NCBI RefSeq assembly: GCF_900113125.1
Contig: NZ_FOOG01000005.1
Coordinates: forward strand, 62,001-126,000
DNA length: 64,000 bases
Direction of reading: 5' to 3'
Source: Halobacillus alkaliphilus
Lineage (GTDB): Bacteria > Bacillota > Bacilli > Bacillales > Halobacillaceae
The translations under genes and the position numbers were made by a program. This document shows, in pieces, positions 34,041-44,650 of this stretch (the first letter of the stretch is position 1; each line of letters opens with the position of its first letter). The notes beneath the pieces are model-generated. The model did not search any database, was not told the origin of the DNA, and saw only the letters and a list, made by a program, of their open reading frames with translations.

Positions 34041-36557
34041 ATGCTAGGAACTTTAAAGAAAATATTTGGCGATGGTAACTCACGTCAATTGAAGCGTCTC
34101 GATAAAACCGCTGAGGATATCGACGCATTAGAAACTGAATATGAAAAGCTTTCCGACGAGGAATTGCGTCAGAAAACTGATGAATTTAAAGAAAGATATC
34201 AAAATGGTGAAAAACTAGATGATTTATTAGTAGAAGCCTTCGCAGTCGTTCGCGAAGGCTCCAAACGTGTGCTTGGCATGCGTCCGTTTAAAGTACAGCT
34301 CGACGGTGCAATCGCGCTGCATGAAGGGAATATAGCCGAAATGAAAACAGGTGAAGGTAAAACACTTGCTTCTACCATGCCTGCTTATTTAAACGCTCTT
34401 ACAGAAAAAGGCGTTCACATCATTACGGTCAACGATTACCTGGCGAGTCGTGATGCTAAAGAGATGGGAGAGCTCTTCAGTTTCTTAGGATTGACCGTGG
34501 GATTGAATTTGAATGGGATGTCCAAAGATGAAAAGCGTGAAGCTTATCTAGCAGATATTACTTATGGGACGAACAATGAGTTCGGTTTTGATTATCTGCG
34601 TGACAACATGGTGCTTTATAAAGAGCAGATGGTGCAAAGGCCGCTTCACTTCGCTATCATTGATGAAGTAGACTCGATTCTTATTGATGAAGCACGTACT
34701 CCCTTAATCATTTCAGGTACGGCATCTAAGTCAGCCGATTTATACCAATCTGCTAACTCTTTTGTACGTTTACTGGAGCAGGAAGAGGACTTCACATATG
34801 ATGAGAAAACAAAAAACGTGCAGCTTACAGAAGAGGGAATCAACAAGGCCGAGCGCTTTTTCAAGATCGAAAATCTATTCGATCTTTCTAATGTCTCGCT
34901 GATTCATCATATTAACCAGGCTTTAAAAGCTCACACGTCTATGCACCGGGACACCGATTATGTGGTCGATGAAGGAGAAGTAGTTATTGTTGACCAATTC
35001 ACTGGACGCCTTATGAAAGGACGCCGTTATAGTGACGGGTTGCATCAGGCGATTGAGGCTAAAGAGGGCCTTGAGATCCAGAATGAAAGCATGACACTTG
35101 CATCTATCACGTTCCAAAACTTATTCCGTATGTACGAGAAGCTTTCCGGAATGACAGGTACAGCCAAGACGGAAGAAGAAGAATTCTTGAACATTTACAA
35201 TATGCGCGTCATTGTAATTCCGACAAACCGTGAAATCATTCGTGATGATAAAGCGGACCTTGTTTATAAAACATCAGATGGAAAGTTTAAAGCGGTTGTC
35301 GAAGATATTAAAGAACGTCATGAAAAAGGACAGCCGGTACTTGTTGGTACGGTAGCCGTGGAAACTTCGGAAATCATTTCGAGGTATTTGAATAAAGCCG
35401 GTGTTCCACACAATGTCCTGAACGCCAAAAATCACTTTCGTGAGGCGGAAATTATCGAGAATGCTGGTCAAAGAGGTGCCGTAACCATTGCTACCAATAT
35501 GGCCGGTCGTGGTACCGACATAAAACTTGGAGATGGAGTGGTCGAAGCAGGTGGACTGGCCGTCATCGGTACTGAGCGTCACGAATCCCGCCGAATCGAC
35601 AATCAGCTGCGTGGTCGTTCCGGTCGTCAAGGGGATCCAGGTATGTCGCAGTTTTACCTGGCTACGGATGACGAATTGATGCGCAGGTTCGCCTCTGATA
35701 ATATTCGCAGCATGATGGACCGTCTGGGTATGGATGATTCGCAGCCTATCGAAAGTAAAATGATTTCCCGTGCTGTAGAATCAGCGCAGAAGCGTGTTGA
35801 GGGTAACAACTTTGATGCTCGTAAAACGATCCTTTCCTATGACGATGTGCTTCGCCAGCAGCGTGAAGTTATTTATAAACAGCGTTATGATGTGCTTACC
35901 TCGGATAATCTGCGTTCCATCATTGAACAAATGATTGAACGTACCGTGGAGCAGAATGTACAAGTTCATACCAGTGAGGAAGAAGAGGAGAACTGGGAAC
36001 TTGAAGCAATTGTTGAATATATGCGTGCCAATCTTCTGGAAGAAGGCGACGTTACTGTGAAGGATCTGAAAGGTAAAGATCCGGAAGAAATGAAAGAACT
36101 GATACTTGAAAAAGTTAAAATGCGCTACGATGAAAAAGAAGAAGAGTTGACGGAAGAGCAAATGCGTGAATTTGAAAAAGTTATTCTTCTTCGCACTGTC
36201 GACCAGAAGTGGATGGATCACATTGATCAAATGGATCAGCTTCGCCAGGGGATTCATCTTCGTGCATACGGGCAAAATGACCCGCTTCGTGAATATCAGT
36301 TTGAAGGTTTCAGCATGTTTGAAACGATGGTTGGAAAAATTGACGAGGAAGTTGCTCGTTACGTGATGAAAGCGCAAATCCGTAACAATCTGCAACGTGA
36401 GGAAGTAGCAGAGGGAGCAAAAGCTGTTTCCAGCGATGGAGAAGAAAGCAAAGAGAGCAAAAAGCGCACGCCGTACGTGAAAGCAGACAATGTAGGTCGA
36501 AATGATCCATGTCCTTGCGGAAGCGGTAAAAAATATAAAAACTGTCACGGAAAATAA
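34041..36557 (+). CDS. secA: Preprotein translocase ATPase SecA
   Basis: The 838-residue motor of general protein export. Walker A is in EMKTGEGKT, with [16 protein letters not shown], Walker [30 protein letters not shown], the helicase motif [16 protein letters not shown] and [13 protein letters not shown]. The C-terminus has the zinc motif [14 protein letters not shown] that binds SecB or phospholipid. AGGAG precedes the ATG. Confidence 0.98.
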   Translation: MLGTLKKIFGDGNSRQLKRLDKTAEDIDALETEYEKLSDEELRQKTDEFKERYQNGEKLDDLLVEAFAVVREGSKRVLGMRPFKVQLDGAIALHEGNIAEMKTGEGKTLASTMPAYLNALTEKGVHIITVNDYLASRDAKEMGELFSFLGLTVGLNLNGMSKDEKREAYLADITYGTNNEFGFDYLRDNMVLYKEQMVQRPLHFAIIDEVDSILIDEARTPLIISGTASKSADLYQSANSFVRLLEQEEDFTYDEKTKNVQLTEEGINKAERFFKIENLFDLSNVSLIHHINQALKAHTSMHRDTDYVVDEGEVVIVDQFTGRLMKGRRYSDGLHQAIEAKEGLEIQNESMTLASITFQNLFRMYEKLSGMTGTAKTEEEEFLNIYNMRVIVIPTNREIIRDDKADLVYKTSDGKFKAVVEDIKERHEKGQPVLVGTVAVETSEIISRYLNKAGVPHNVLNAKNHFREAEIIENAGQRGAVTIATNMAGRGTDIKLGDGVVEAGGLAVIGTERHESRRIDNQLRGRSGRQGDPGMSQFYLATDDELMRRFASDNIRSMMDRLGMDDSQPIESKMISRAVESAQKRVEGNNFDARKTILSYDDVLRQQREVIYKQRYDVLTSDNLRSIIEQMIERTVEQNVQVHTSEEEEENWELEAIVEYMRANLLEEGDVTVKDLKGKDPEEMKELILEKVKMRYDEKEEELTEEQMREFEKVILLRTVDQKWMDHIDQMDQLRQGIHLRAYGQNDPLREYQFEGFSMFETMVGKIDEEVARYVMKAQIRNNLQREEVAEGAKAVSSDGEESKESKKRTPYVKADNVGRNDPCPCGSGKKYKNCHGK

Positions 36558-36562
36558 GGAGT

Positions 36563-36588
36563 AAGGCACTCTCAAAAGAGAGTGTCTT
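36563..36588 (+). terminator. Hairpin between secA and prfB
   Basis: A stem (GGCACTCTC/GAGAGTGTC, loop AAAA) without a T run; partial terminator or spacer, allowing secA-prfB readthrough as in B. subtilis. Confidence 0.45.
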
Positions 36589-36651
36589 CCCTTGTCTTAA
36601 GGACCAGGCAATAATAAAGTAAGCACGTAGATATTTATAGGAGTGATTATT

Positions 36652-37759
36652 ATGGATATGGCCGATGTACGCCATGAGTTAAACAATACAGCTGAACGAC
36701 TAGCTGACTTCAGGGGGTCTCTTTGACATTGATCAAAGAAAAACCCGCATTGCTGAATTAGAAGAAGAAATGACAGAGCCGGGATTTTGGAATGATCAAA
36801 AAACGGCCCAGAAAGTTATTGATGAAGTAAATGGACTGAAAAACCTTGTCCATACCCTGGAAGAACACGAGGAAACGCATGAAAACCTTGAAGTGTCTTA
36901 TGAACTTGTAAAAGAAGAAGATGATGAAGACCTACGGGAAGATTTAGTTGAGCAGGTTCAGCAATTAAAAAAAGACCTGGACCAGTTTGAATTGAACATT
37001 CTTTTAAGCGAACCTTATGATAAAAATAATGCGATTCTTGAACTCCATCCAGGCGCAGGTGGCACGGAATCTCAGGATTGGGCGAGCATGCTGCTCCGCA
37101 TGTACACGCGCTGGGCAGAAAGAAAAGGTTTCTCTGTACAGACTATGGATTACCTTCCGGGCGATGAAGCCGGAGTGAAAAGTGTAACCTTGTTAATTAA
37201 AGGCCACAACGCTTACGGTTATTTGAAGGCTGAAAAAGGGGTACACCGTCTCGTGCGCATTTCCCCGTTTGACTCATCCGGACGTCGTCATACTTCCTTT
37301 GCCTCCTGCGAAGTGATGCCAGAATTCAATGATGAAATTGATATTGACATTAATACAGAGGATTTGAAGATCGACACCTACCGCTCCAGCGGCGCGGGAG
37401 GTCAGCACGTAAATACAACGGACTCCGCAGTAAGAATTACGCATCAGCCGACAAATACTGTCGTTACTTGTCAGTCTGAACGTTCCCAGATAAAAAACCG
37501 TGAACAGGCTATGAAAATGCTGAAAGCCAAACTCTATCAGCTCGAAATCGAACGTCAGCAGCAGGAACTGGATGAAATCCGAGGAGAACAGAAGGAAATC
37601 GGCTGGGGAAGCCAAATTCGTTCGTATGTGTTTCATCCTTATTCCATGGTCAAAGATCATAGGACAAATGTGGATGTTGGAAATACACAGGGAGTTATGG
37701 ACGGCGATCTTGATAAATTCATTAACTCGTTCTTGCGATCCAAAATGGATGCATCTTAG
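36652..37759 (+). CDS. prfB: Peptide chain release factor 2, programmed +1 frameshift
   Basis: RF2 releases peptides at UGA and UAA. The gene starts at ATG 36652 and meets an in-frame TGA at 36724-36726, then continues in the +1 frame (GAC 36725-36727) to 37759. The classical frameshift site is intact: AGGGGG (36712-36717) as an internal Shine-Dalgarno, then TCT CTT TGA C. RF2 shortage at the UGA makes the ribosome slip on CTT, so the protein controls its own level. The main frame has the GGQ motif in SGAGGQHVN and the RF2 codon-recognition region. This is not a pseudogene. Confidence 0.97.
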
Positions 37760-37764
37760 GAAAG

Positions 37765-37790
37765 GAGCCTTTTTAAAAAGGCTCTTTTTT
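37765..37790 (+). terminator. prfB: Terminator of prfB
   Basis: The palindrome 37765-37784 is followed by six T. Confidence 0.85.
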
Positions 37791-37884
37791 AAAACATAAG
37801 AGTAAAAGGGACGAACTACCTTTTTATATGAATGTTTGCTATGATGAAGGTAGTGAACACAATTAATAAGGCGGTGACCAAACA

Positions 37885-38766
37885 GTGAAAGTGAAAAAAG
37901 CGATTATTCCTGCAGCAGGACTGGGAACAAGGTTCCTGCCTGCGACGAAAGCGATGCCTAAAGAAATGCTTCCTGTTGTAGATAAGCCGACAATTCAGTA
38001 TATTGTGGAAGAAGCGATCGAGTCAGGTATAGAAGATATTATTATCGTTACAGGGAAAGGTAAAAGAGCCATTGAGGATCACTTTGATCATGCATTTGAG
38101 CTTGAAGAAAACTTATATAAAAAAGGGAAGATTGACCTTCTTGAAAAGGTAAAACAGTCTGCGCATGTGGATATTCACTATATTCGTCAAAAAGAACCTA
38201 AGGGACTAGGACACGCTATCTGGTGTGCGCGCAAGTTTATAGGTGACGACCCTTTTGCCGTTCTTCTTGGTGACGATATCGTCCGCTCTGATGTACCTTG
38301 CTTGAAACAATTGATGGACCAATTTGAAGAAACCCATTCTTCGGTTATCGGCGTGAAAAAAGTTCCGCACGATGAGACAAATCGATACGGAATCATCGCG
38401 CCAAAGAACCAGGAGGGCCGCCGCTACCAGGTGGAGCACTTTGTGGAGAAGCCTTCCATTGAAGAAGCTCCTTCTGACCTTGCTATCATCGGACGTTATG
38501 TATTCACTCCAGAGATTATGGACATGCTTGAGACACAGGATGTAGGAGCAGGCGGGGAGATTCAACTGACCGATGCAATCGAGCGTCTAAATATGGAACA
38601 GCCCGTGTATGGTTATGAATTTAAAGGCGATCGTTACGACGTTGGTGATCAGCTTGGTTTTATTAAGACGACTCTTGCTGTAGCAATGGAGCGTGAAGAT
38701 ATGCGTGATGACGTTTACGAATTGGTCGAAAATATCGTTAAACAGCAGAAATCCTTTCACGGATAA
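37885..38766 (+). CDS. galU: UTP-glucose-1-phosphate uridylyltransferase
   Basis: A 293-residue GalU/GtaB enzyme making UDP-glucose from glucose-1-phosphate and [22 protein letters not shown] (residues ~12-30) is the nucleotide-binding motif, followed by [20 protein letters not shown] and [13 protein letters not shown] start with GGCGGTGA upstream. UDP-glucose feeds teichoic acid glucosylation, glycolipid anchors and, through GalE, UDP-galactose. Confidence 0.95.
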   Translation: MKVKKAIIPAAGLGTRFLPATKAMPKEMLPVVDKPTIQYIVEEAIESGIEDIIIVTGKGKRAIEDHFDHAFELEENLYKKGKIDLLEKVKQSAHVDIHYIRQKEPKGLGHAIWCARKFIGDDPFAVLLGDDIVRSDVPCLKQLMDQFEETHSSVIGVKKVPHDETNRYGIIAPKNQEGRRYQVEHFVEKPSIEEAPSDLAIIGRYVFTPEIMDMLETQDVGAGGEIQLTDAIERLNMEQPVYGYEFKGDRYDVGDQLGFIKTTLAVAMEREDMRDDVYELVENIVKQQKSFHG

Positions 38767-38772
38767 TGAGAC

Positions 38773-38803
38773 GCGCGGGAGCCGACAGGCCCCGCGCTTT
38801 CTT
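38773..38803 (+). terminator. galU: Terminator of galU
   Basis: GCGCGGG (38773-38779) and CCCGCGC (38791-38797), then TTTCTTT. Confidence 0.8.
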
Positions 38804-38978
38804 TATGAAATAATCCTCTCCTTTACCGTATTAACACGTTATTTCAGTCTCATTTACAGTAAGTTAAGGCAGTGATATACTCCATAAGGTTTGCTGTACA
38901 TGCAAACGTTTCAGATACTGCTTTTAAAATAATAAATCTATAGAATTGAAACAGGTATTACGCAGGGGGAAAAGGATT

Positions 38979-39854
38979 ATGATGATGATGGCGAAAAAAT
39001 ATCGAAGAGAGCCGATGCCACCAGCCTTGAGGCATACGATGGAGTTTGCTTTCGTGATTTTAGGATCTTTCTTTGTGGCTTTAGCCTTTAATGTATTTTT
39101 ATTACCGAATAATATCGCGTCTGGCGGTGTAGCGGGGATCAGTACAATTACAAAAGGTGTATTCGGATGGGAACCAGGGATTGTTCAATGGATACTTAAT
39201 ATTCCTTTGTTTATCATAGGAGTGGTCATTTTAGGTAAGAATTTCGGCATTAAATCTTTTGTAGGCACAATTACACTGCCATTATTTGTCTTACTTACAA
39301 GTAACTTAGAACCTGCTACACCAGATCCGCTGCTCGGGGCAATTTTTGGCGGAATGGGAGTAGGCTTAGGACTTGGAATTGTGTTCCGAGGCCGCGCTTC
39401 TACGGGAGGAATCGACCTTGCTGCACAAGTGCTGCATAAGTTTACTCATTTCCCGTTGGGCATTAGTGTTGCGTTACTGGACGGAATGATTGTGTTAACT
39501 TCAGCCATTGTGTTCTCCCTGGAGGAAGGATTATACGCATTGATTGGTTTATTTGCGACCAGCCGGACGATCGATTTTGTGCAAGTGGGCTTAAACACCT
39601 CGAAGAATGTTATGATCATCACAGAAGAAGTGGATGACGTACGTCAGGCAATTTTTAAGGAAATCGACCGAGGTGTTACTGTTTTAAGCGGTGCAGGCGG
39701 TTATACGGATCAAGAGCGTCGTGTCGTCATGTGTGTCGTTCAGCAGAATGAATTCACCAAATTGACACAAACGGTAAAAGTGGTGGATCCTGGGGCGTTC
39801 GTCGTAGCAATGAATGCCACCGAAGTACTTGGCGAGGGTTTCAAATCGGGATAG
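38979..39854 (+). CDS. YitT family membrane protein
   Basis: A 291-residue protein of the YitT/DUF161 family with five to six membrane segments (~residues 20-190), the family LLPNNIASGGVAGIS and GRASTGGIDLAAQ, and a C-terminal cytoplasmic DUF2179 domain (~215-285). The function is unknown. ATG 38979 is the first of four in-frame ATG codons after AAAGGA; 38982 or 38985 are equally possible. It sits between galU and cccB. Confidence 0.88.
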   Translation: MMMMAKKYRREPMPPALRHTMEFAFVILGSFFVALAFNVFLLPNNIASGGVAGISTITKGVFGWEPGIVQWILNIPLFIIGVVILGKNFGIKSFVGTITLPLFVLLTSNLEPATPDPLLGAIFGGMGVGLGLGIVFRGRASTGGIDLAAQVLHKFTHFPLGISVALLDGMIVLTSAIVFSLEEGLYALIGLFATSRTIDFVQVGLNTSKNVMIITEEVDDVRQAIFKEIDRGVTVLSGAGGYTDQERRVVMCVVQQNEFTKLTQTVKVVDPGAFVVAMNATEVLGEGFKSG

Positions 39855-39900
39855 GAAGGTTATAATATTCCCATACTTAATTTTTCGAGGGGGAATCGAA

Positions 39901-40263
39901 ATGAAAAAACTACTACTCTCATTATTCTTCGCTATGTTACTTGTTCTTGGCGCTTGCGGCGGTGGTGGAGACGAAGGTGCTTCTGACGATAATACTTCTG
40001 AAGAACAGACCGATCAGAGCTCGCAGGACGGTGCAACTGACACCACAGCTGCAGAGGGAGTATATCAGAACAACTGCTCCAGCTGTCACGGTGGTGAATT
40101 GGGCGGCGGCTTTGGACCAGCTCTAACAGAAATTGGATCTAAATATGACTCAGCCCAAATTGTAGATATTATCAAAAATGGTAAAGGTCAAATGCCAGCT
40201 CAAAGTCAGGTATCCGATGAGGATGCTCAAACGGTTGCGGATTGGCTCGCTACAATGGAATAA
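39901..40263 (+). CDS. cccB: Cytochrome c-551 lipoprotein CccB
   Basis: A 120-residue lipoprotein electron carrier. Signal peptide with lipobox LGAC (Cys19), an acidic Ser/Thr/Asp linker to about residue 52, then a class I c-type haem domain with CSSCH (Cys59, Cys62, His63) and the axial Met98 in GQMPAQ. It passes electrons at the outer face of the membrane. ATG 39901 with GAGGGGGA is preferred. Confidence 0.95.
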   Translation: MKKLLLSLFFAMLLVLGACGGGGDEGASDDNTSEEQTDQSSQDGATDTTAAEGVYQNNCSSCHGGELGGGFGPALTEIGSKYDSAQIVDIIKNGKGQMPAQSQVSDEDAQTVADWLATME

Positions 40264-40274
40264 CATAATGGTTG

Positions 40275-40307
40275 AAAAGTCCGGCTAAACTCCGGGCTTT
40301 TTTTTAT
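40275..40307 (+). terminator. cccB: Terminator of cccB
   Basis: AAGTCCGG and CCGGGCTT (one G-U pair) are followed by eight T. Confidence 0.8.
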
Positions 40308-40374
40308 ATTGCAGCAATTGAATAACCTGAAAAAGAAATGTAATAATTTTATGTCTAAAATTATCGAATATCAA

Positions 40375-40383
40375 TGTTATAAT
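40375..40383 (+). promoter_or_regulatory. ftsE: Extended -10 promoter of ftsE
   Basis: TGTTATAAT (40375-40383), a perfect TATAAT with TG one base before it, about 58 bases before the ftsE ATG. Confidence 0.55.
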
Positions 40384-40441
40384 AAAGTTGTTTGTAAGAG
40401 ACGACAGGAAGAACTAAAAAAAAGACTAAGGTGATCGCCAT

Positions 40442-41128
40442 ATGATAGATATGACAGGTGTCTATAAAACATTTCCGAATGGAGTTACGGCTCTGAACGG
40501 TCTGGATGTCCAAATTGAACAAGGGGAATTTGTTTATGTGGTCGGCCCAAGCGGTGCTGGTAAGTCCACGTTCACCAAATTGATTTACCGGGAGGAAAAG
40601 CCTTCCAGAGGAAATGTTAACGTTATTGATATGAATACTTCCACCATGAAAGAGCGGAAGGTCCCCATGCTGCGCCGTCAAATTGGCGTGGTGTACCAGG
40701 ATTTCAGGCTGCTACCGAATCTAACCGTCTATGAAAACGTGGCTTTTGCCCTGGAAGTGATTGAAGAATCCAAAAAGAACATTAAGCAGCGAGTGATGGA
40801 AGTGTTGGATCAGGTCCGCTTAAGAAATAAAGCTCGCTTTATACCGGATGAGCTGTCCGGAGGCGAACAACAACGAGTTTCCATTGCGCGGGCAATTGTG
40901 AACCGTCCTAAGATCTTAATTGCAGATGAGCCCACAGGAAACCTGGACCCGGAAACTTCCTGGGAAATCATGCACATTTTAGATGAAATAAATGCAGGTG
41001 GAACCACCGTTTTGATGGCTACCCACAGCCGGGAAATTGTGAACACCATTCCTCGACGTGTCATTGCAATTGAGGATGGAATGGTCGTAAGAGATGAAAT
41101 GCGCGGCAATTACGGATATGATGATTAA
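40442..41128 (+). CDS. ftsE: Cell-division ABC ATPase FtsE (no adjacent ftsX)
   Basis: A 228-residue ABC ATPase: Walker A GPSGAGKST (35-43), Q-loop VYQDFRLLPN, signature LSGGEQQR, Walker B ILIADEPTGNLD and the H-loop ATHSRE. FtsE normally works with the membrane protein FtsX, whose gene overlaps or follows it and which activates peptidoglycan hydrolases such as CwlO. Here a strong terminator follows 19 bases after the stop, and ctpB is next. ftsX must be elsewhere or lost. The gene itself shows no decay. Confidence 0.93.
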   Translation: MIDMTGVYKTFPNGVTALNGLDVQIEQGEFVYVVGPSGAGKSTFTKLIYREEKPSRGNVNVIDMNTSTMKERKVPMLRRQIGVVYQDFRLLPNLTVYENVAFALEVIEESKKNIKQRVMEVLDQVRLRNKARFIPDELSGGEQQRVSIARAIVNRPKILIADEPTGNLDPETSWEIMHILDEINAGGTTVLMATHSREIVNTIPRRVIAIEDGMVVRDEMRGNYGYDD

Positions 41129-41146
41129 TTGTAACGTTTATGTTCA

Positions 41147-41189
41147 GCATAAAAAAGCACTCCTAACCTAGGAGCGCTTTTTTTATGCT
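41147..41189 (+). terminator. ftsE: Terminator of ftsE
   Basis: A very long stem (AGCATAAAAAAGC...CTCCT with AGGAG...GCTTTTTTTATGCT) immediately after ftsE, where ftsX is expected. Confidence 0.9.
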
Positions 41190-41603
41190 GAATAAAGTTA
41201 GTAAACTATTTTTGCTCCAACAAGTAAAGCAAGTATTTGCGACTCGTCGTGGAGTAAAAAGGTTCATCCATCAAGGTCACACTGTAGGGATTGAACAAGC
41301 GACTTGTAATCATTGCAGAAAGGTTTTCCGCTCTCTTTTCTATGCCTGTAAATTAAATGTAACGCGATATTGGAGAAATATGTTAAGTTGCAATTAATAA
41401 TTTGTATGGTTATGTTTAGTGACCGTATATTTTGTTTTTCGAATCTAGTAGAAAAAAGTATAAATATTTCCTATAATTAGATAGACATGCCTGTAAGATT
41501 TATGGCATAACTTAAAGCAGAAGGGATACTCAGTTTTACGGTGCACATATACGTTTGCTAGGATAGGGACATTAGGGAAATTCAAAGTAGAAGGGTGAAT
41601 GCG
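41190..41603. other. 414-base gap where ftsX is expected
   Basis: The gap holds a 70-codon open frame (41185-41397) that starts inside the terminator and has no FtsX-like membrane segment, so it is not supported. TAGAAA (41449-41454), 17 bases, TATAAT (41472-41477) is a candidate promoter for ctpB. Confidence 0.5.
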
Positions 41604-43109
41604 ATGAATATAAAACCGCGTTACGTAGCACTTCTCATGGTGCTTGCGGTCCTATTGGGAGCTGCTGGTTCTTACATAGGAATAGAATACTTCGCTAAAG
41701 GGACGCAGGGGAGCTCCCAGACAGAATCATTGGCTAATGCGGATCAAAATGCTGACAGTCCCGGCAATACATCGGGAGAAGAAAAGAACAAAGCAACAGA
41801 AGATCAGTCGGAGAGTGCGGACTTAGAAAAAGTAGAGCAGGCATTCAGTACAATTAAAGAAAACTATGTGAGTGAAGTAGATAAGGATAAATTAATAGAA
41901 GGTGCTGTTCAGGGCATGCTGGACACTCTTGAGGACCCGTATAGCGTGTATATGGATCAGGAAACGATGAAGCAGTTTAATCAATCCATTGAATCCTCTT
42001 TTCAAGGGATCGGTGCTGAAGTAAGTATGGTAAACGACAAAGTAACCATTGTGGCCCCGATTAAAGGGTCACCAGCGGAAGAAGCCGGATTGAAACCGAA
42101 CGATCAAATTTTGACAGTAGATGGAGAAAGTGTAGAAGGCCTTGATTTATACGAGGCGGTCTTAAAAATACGAGGTGAGAAAGGTACTGAGGTTACGCTG
42201 CAGGTAGATCGTCCTGGCGTGAGCGAGCCGGTAACCATAGATATCATTCGTGATGATATTCCGCTTGAAACGGTGTATTCCAATACAAAAGAAGTTGATG
42301 GGAAAAAAGTCGGTATCATAGAGATTACCTCTTTCTCTGAAAAAACTTCCGAGGAATTCCATGAAGCTTTAACTAAGCTGGAGAAAGACAACATGGCAGG
42401 ACTCGTAATTGATGTCCGTGGCAATCCGGGCGGTCTATTTACAGATGTTCAGGAAATTTTAAAAGAATTTATTCCTGATGATAAGCCGATTGTTCAAGTA
42501 GAAGACCGAAATGGGGAGAAATCCCGTTACTTCTCTGATCTTAAAGAGAAGAAAGATTATCCGATCACTGTCTTAATGGATGAAGGAAGTGCATCTGCCT
42601 CGGAAATTCTTGCCGCAACGATGAATGAAGCCGGAGGGTACGATCTTGTAGGTACTAAAAGTTTTGGAAAAGGAACGGTTCAGCAGGCCATTCCTATGGG
42701 GGATGGAAGCACAATTAAACTCACCCTTTACAAATGGCTGACTCCTAATGGAAACTGGATTCACGAAAAAGGAGTGGAGCCTACAATAGAAGTGAAGCAG
42801 CCGTCCTACTTCTATACAAATCCGGTCGAAATTAAAGAAGAGTTGAAGTATAATGATAATAATGAAAAAGTGAAAAATATTCAAAAGATGCTGAAAGGTC
42901 TTGGATATGAGCCAGGACGGACGGATGGTTATTTCAGTCAGGGTACGAAATCTGCAGTAGAAGCTTTTCAAGCTGAAAACGGACTAGAAGCTACAGGTGA
43001 TGTAGATGAAAAGACGGGTGGTAAGCTGGAAGAAGCAATCGTAGAAGAAGTACGCAAGGAAGAAAATGACCGTCAAATGGATAAAGCTGTGGAGGCCCTC
43101 TTCGAGTAA
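41604..43109 (+). CDS. ctpB: C-terminal processing serine protease CtpB
   Basis: A 501-residue secreted S41 peptidase: membrane signal-anchor (~residues 5-28), acidic Gln/Ser/Asn linker, PDZ domain (~115-200), S41 domain (~205-385) with the catalytic Ser in DEGSASASEIL and Lys in SFGKGTVQ, and a C-terminal peptidoglycan-binding domain (~420-480, KNIQKMLKGLGYEPGRTDGYF). In B. subtilis CtpB cleaves SpoIVFA/SpoIVB substrates in sporulation signalling. ATG 41604 has AAGGGTGA 5 bases upstream; GTG 41595 overlaps that site. Confidence 0.94.
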   Translation: MNIKPRYVALLMVLAVLLGAAGSYIGIEYFAKGTQGSSQTESLANADQNADSPGNTSGEEKNKATEDQSESADLEKVEQAFSTIKENYVSEVDKDKLIEGAVQGMLDTLEDPYSVYMDQETMKQFNQSIESSFQGIGAEVSMVNDKVTIVAPIKGSPAEEAGLKPNDQILTVDGESVEGLDLYEAVLKIRGEKGTEVTLQVDRPGVSEPVTIDIIRDDIPLETVYSNTKEVDGKKVGIIEITSFSEKTSEEFHEALTKLEKDNMAGLVIDVRGNPGGLFTDVQEILKEFIPDDKPIVQVEDRNGEKSRYFSDLKEKKDYPITVLMDEGSASASEILAATMNEAGGYDLVGTKSFGKGTVQQAIPMGDGSTIKLTLYKWLTPNGNWIHEKGVEPTIEVKQPSYFYTNPVEIKEELKYNDNNEKVKNIQKMLKGLGYEPGRTDGYFSQGTKSAVEAFQAENGLEATGDVDEKTGGKLEEAIVEEVRKEENDRQMDKAVEALFE

Positions 43110-43136
43110 GCAGGACTCCCCCTTAGTTCGAGAAGT

Positions 43137-43168
43137 AAAGTCCGTAGTCTTTGACTGCGGACTTTTTT
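43137..43168 (+). terminator. ctpB: Terminator of ctpB
   Basis: AGTCCGTAGTC and GACTGCGGACT (one G-U pair) followed by six T. Confidence 0.85.
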
Positions 43169-43193
43169 GTTAAGATTGGAAAGGAGAATGATT

Positions 43194-44381
43194 TTGGAAG
43201 TCTGGATTATGGAAATTGTCAAAGGAGCAGGCCGGGTGTTTACACAGCCATTCCTTTATATAGCTATTATCATAGGTTTTATTTTAACGAGGCGGAGGAT
43301 TAAAAGCGAGCGCAGGCAGTTTGGAACTCGTATTTATGATGCCTTTTCGGAATGGAGCGGTACCCTGGGAACATCATTAACGGCCGGACTCCTTATGTCA
43401 GTCTTTGCGGTAGGCAGTGGACTCGTCCTCTCTATGCCTTTATTGCTGCTTGTTTCCGGAGTGCTGCTGGTACTCAGCCTTCCTTTAAGATCCAACTGGT
43501 ACTCAGCAGCCTATACACTCGGGGCCACGTACCTCGTTATATATTTCCTTCCGTACTTTCCGGAAAATATAAGACAATTGTCATGGGTATCTCCATTTAC
43601 AAACACGCCGCTTACAGCTGTACCTTTTCTCATTAGTGCGTTCTTGTTAGTGGAAGGCATTCTGATGTTAAGAACGTCTTCGCTGTCTACCTTTCCAGAG
43701 CGTGTAATGGGTAGAAGAGGGATGTGGATTGGACAGCACCGTAGCAGAAAGCTTGCGCTCATTCCGTTTTTTGCTCTGTTTCCTGCTGGATCCATTGAAC
43801 CGTTTGCGCCGTGGTGGCCTGTTTTTGGTATCGGTGAAGAAAGCTTCGGCTTGATACTCGTTCCCTTTGTCACAGGATGGGAATGGATTGCACGTGGTCA
43901 ACTGCCTGTAAAGGCAGCCAAAATTGTGGGCCGTCGAACATTTTTTCTTGCTCTATTAGTTCTCAGTCTGGCTGCAGGCAGCTTGTTCTTGCCGATTTTA
44001 TCAATAGCGGCCGTTGTAGTTAGCCTTTTAGGACGTACGTGGATTCGGCTTCAGCATTTGTCAGGTGAGAAGCGGCAGCCATTTTTCTCAGCCAGCCAGG
44101 ATGGTCTTCTCATTCTTGGGATCATTCCGAAAAGCCCTGCCGCACAAATGGGCTTGTCACCAGGGGAACTGATTATAAGAGTAAATAACAGACAAGTACG
44201 TACGGAAAATGATTTTTATGAAGCCCTGCAGGAAAATGCGGCTTTCAACAAAATCGAAGTCCACGATGTACAGGGCGAGAATCGCTACGTTCAGCGTCCT
44301 CTATATGAAGGGGAGCATTATGAACTGGGTCTGGTTTTCGTGGAACCGCCACGGCGTGAGAAGTCGGTTAGTGTGTATTAA
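43194..44381 (+). CDS. minJ: Cell-division topological determinant MinJ
   Basis: A 395-residue protein with about seven hydrophobic segments (~residues 10-285) and a C-terminal PDZ domain (~300-385, GLLILGIIPKSPAAQMGLSPGELI). This topology and its position downstream of ctpB identify MinJ (YvjD), which bridges DivIVA to MinCD at the poles and division site. TTG 43194 is chosen because AAGGAG is 7 bases upstream; ATG 43188 is one base away. Confidence 0.88.
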   Translation: MEVWIMEIVKGAGRVFTQPFLYIAIIIGFILTRRRIKSERRQFGTRIYDAFSEWSGTLGTSLTAGLLMSVFAVGSGLVLSMPLLLLVSGVLLVLSLPLRSNWYSAAYTLGATYLVIYFLPYFPENIRQLSWVSPFTNTPLTAVPFLISAFLLVEGILMLRTSSLSTFPERVMGRRGMWIGQHRSRKLALIPFFALFPAGSIEPFAPWWPVFGIGEESFGLILVPFVTGWEWIARGQLPVKAAKIVGRRTFFLALLVLSLAAGSLFLPILSIAAVVVSLLGRTWIRLQHLSGEKRQPFFSASQDGLLILGIIPKSPAAQMGLSPGELIIRVNNRQVRTENDFYEALQENAAFNKIEVHDVQGENRYVQRPLYEGEHYELGLVFVEPPRREKSVSVY

Positions 44382-44562
44382 ATGGTTTTTACAATTCTCC
44401 ATGTTTTGTTTAAATCTGATTTAATGAGGGCGGGAAACATATACAATCCTCTTAAAAACCGAAGAGTGATTGAGAGGAACCACTTTTTCAATGGGTTTTA
44501 ACTGGAATAAACCTAGTCCAATCAAACTTTGGTGGATAATTAATATCCGTTCTTTCAATTTG

Positions 44563-44604
44563 AAAAAGGTCAAAAGTCCTTGTCTGGGATTTTGACCTTT
44601 TTTT
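44563..44604 (+). terminator. Terminator of minJ
   Basis: AAAGGTCAAAA and TTTTGACCTTT separated by 14 bases, then TTTT. The 180 bases between minJ and this stem hold no gene. Confidence 0.8.
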
Positions 44605-44650
44605 AGTCTGAAAAGTTAATTAAATTCATACATTTAACCATCAAACAAAG

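Noticed and set aside
35781-36575. 264-codon frame opposite secA
   Set aside because: It is the antisense shadow of the secA 3' end; no ribosome site, Phe/His-rich composition typical of reversed coding DNA.
36652-37759. prfB as a frameshifted pseudogene
   Set aside because: The in-frame TGA is the programmed frameshift site with all known signals; both frames are otherwise intact.
41185-41397. 70-codon open frame after ftsE
   Set aside because: It starts inside the ftsE terminator, lacks a ribosome site and has no FtsX-like segment or remnant.
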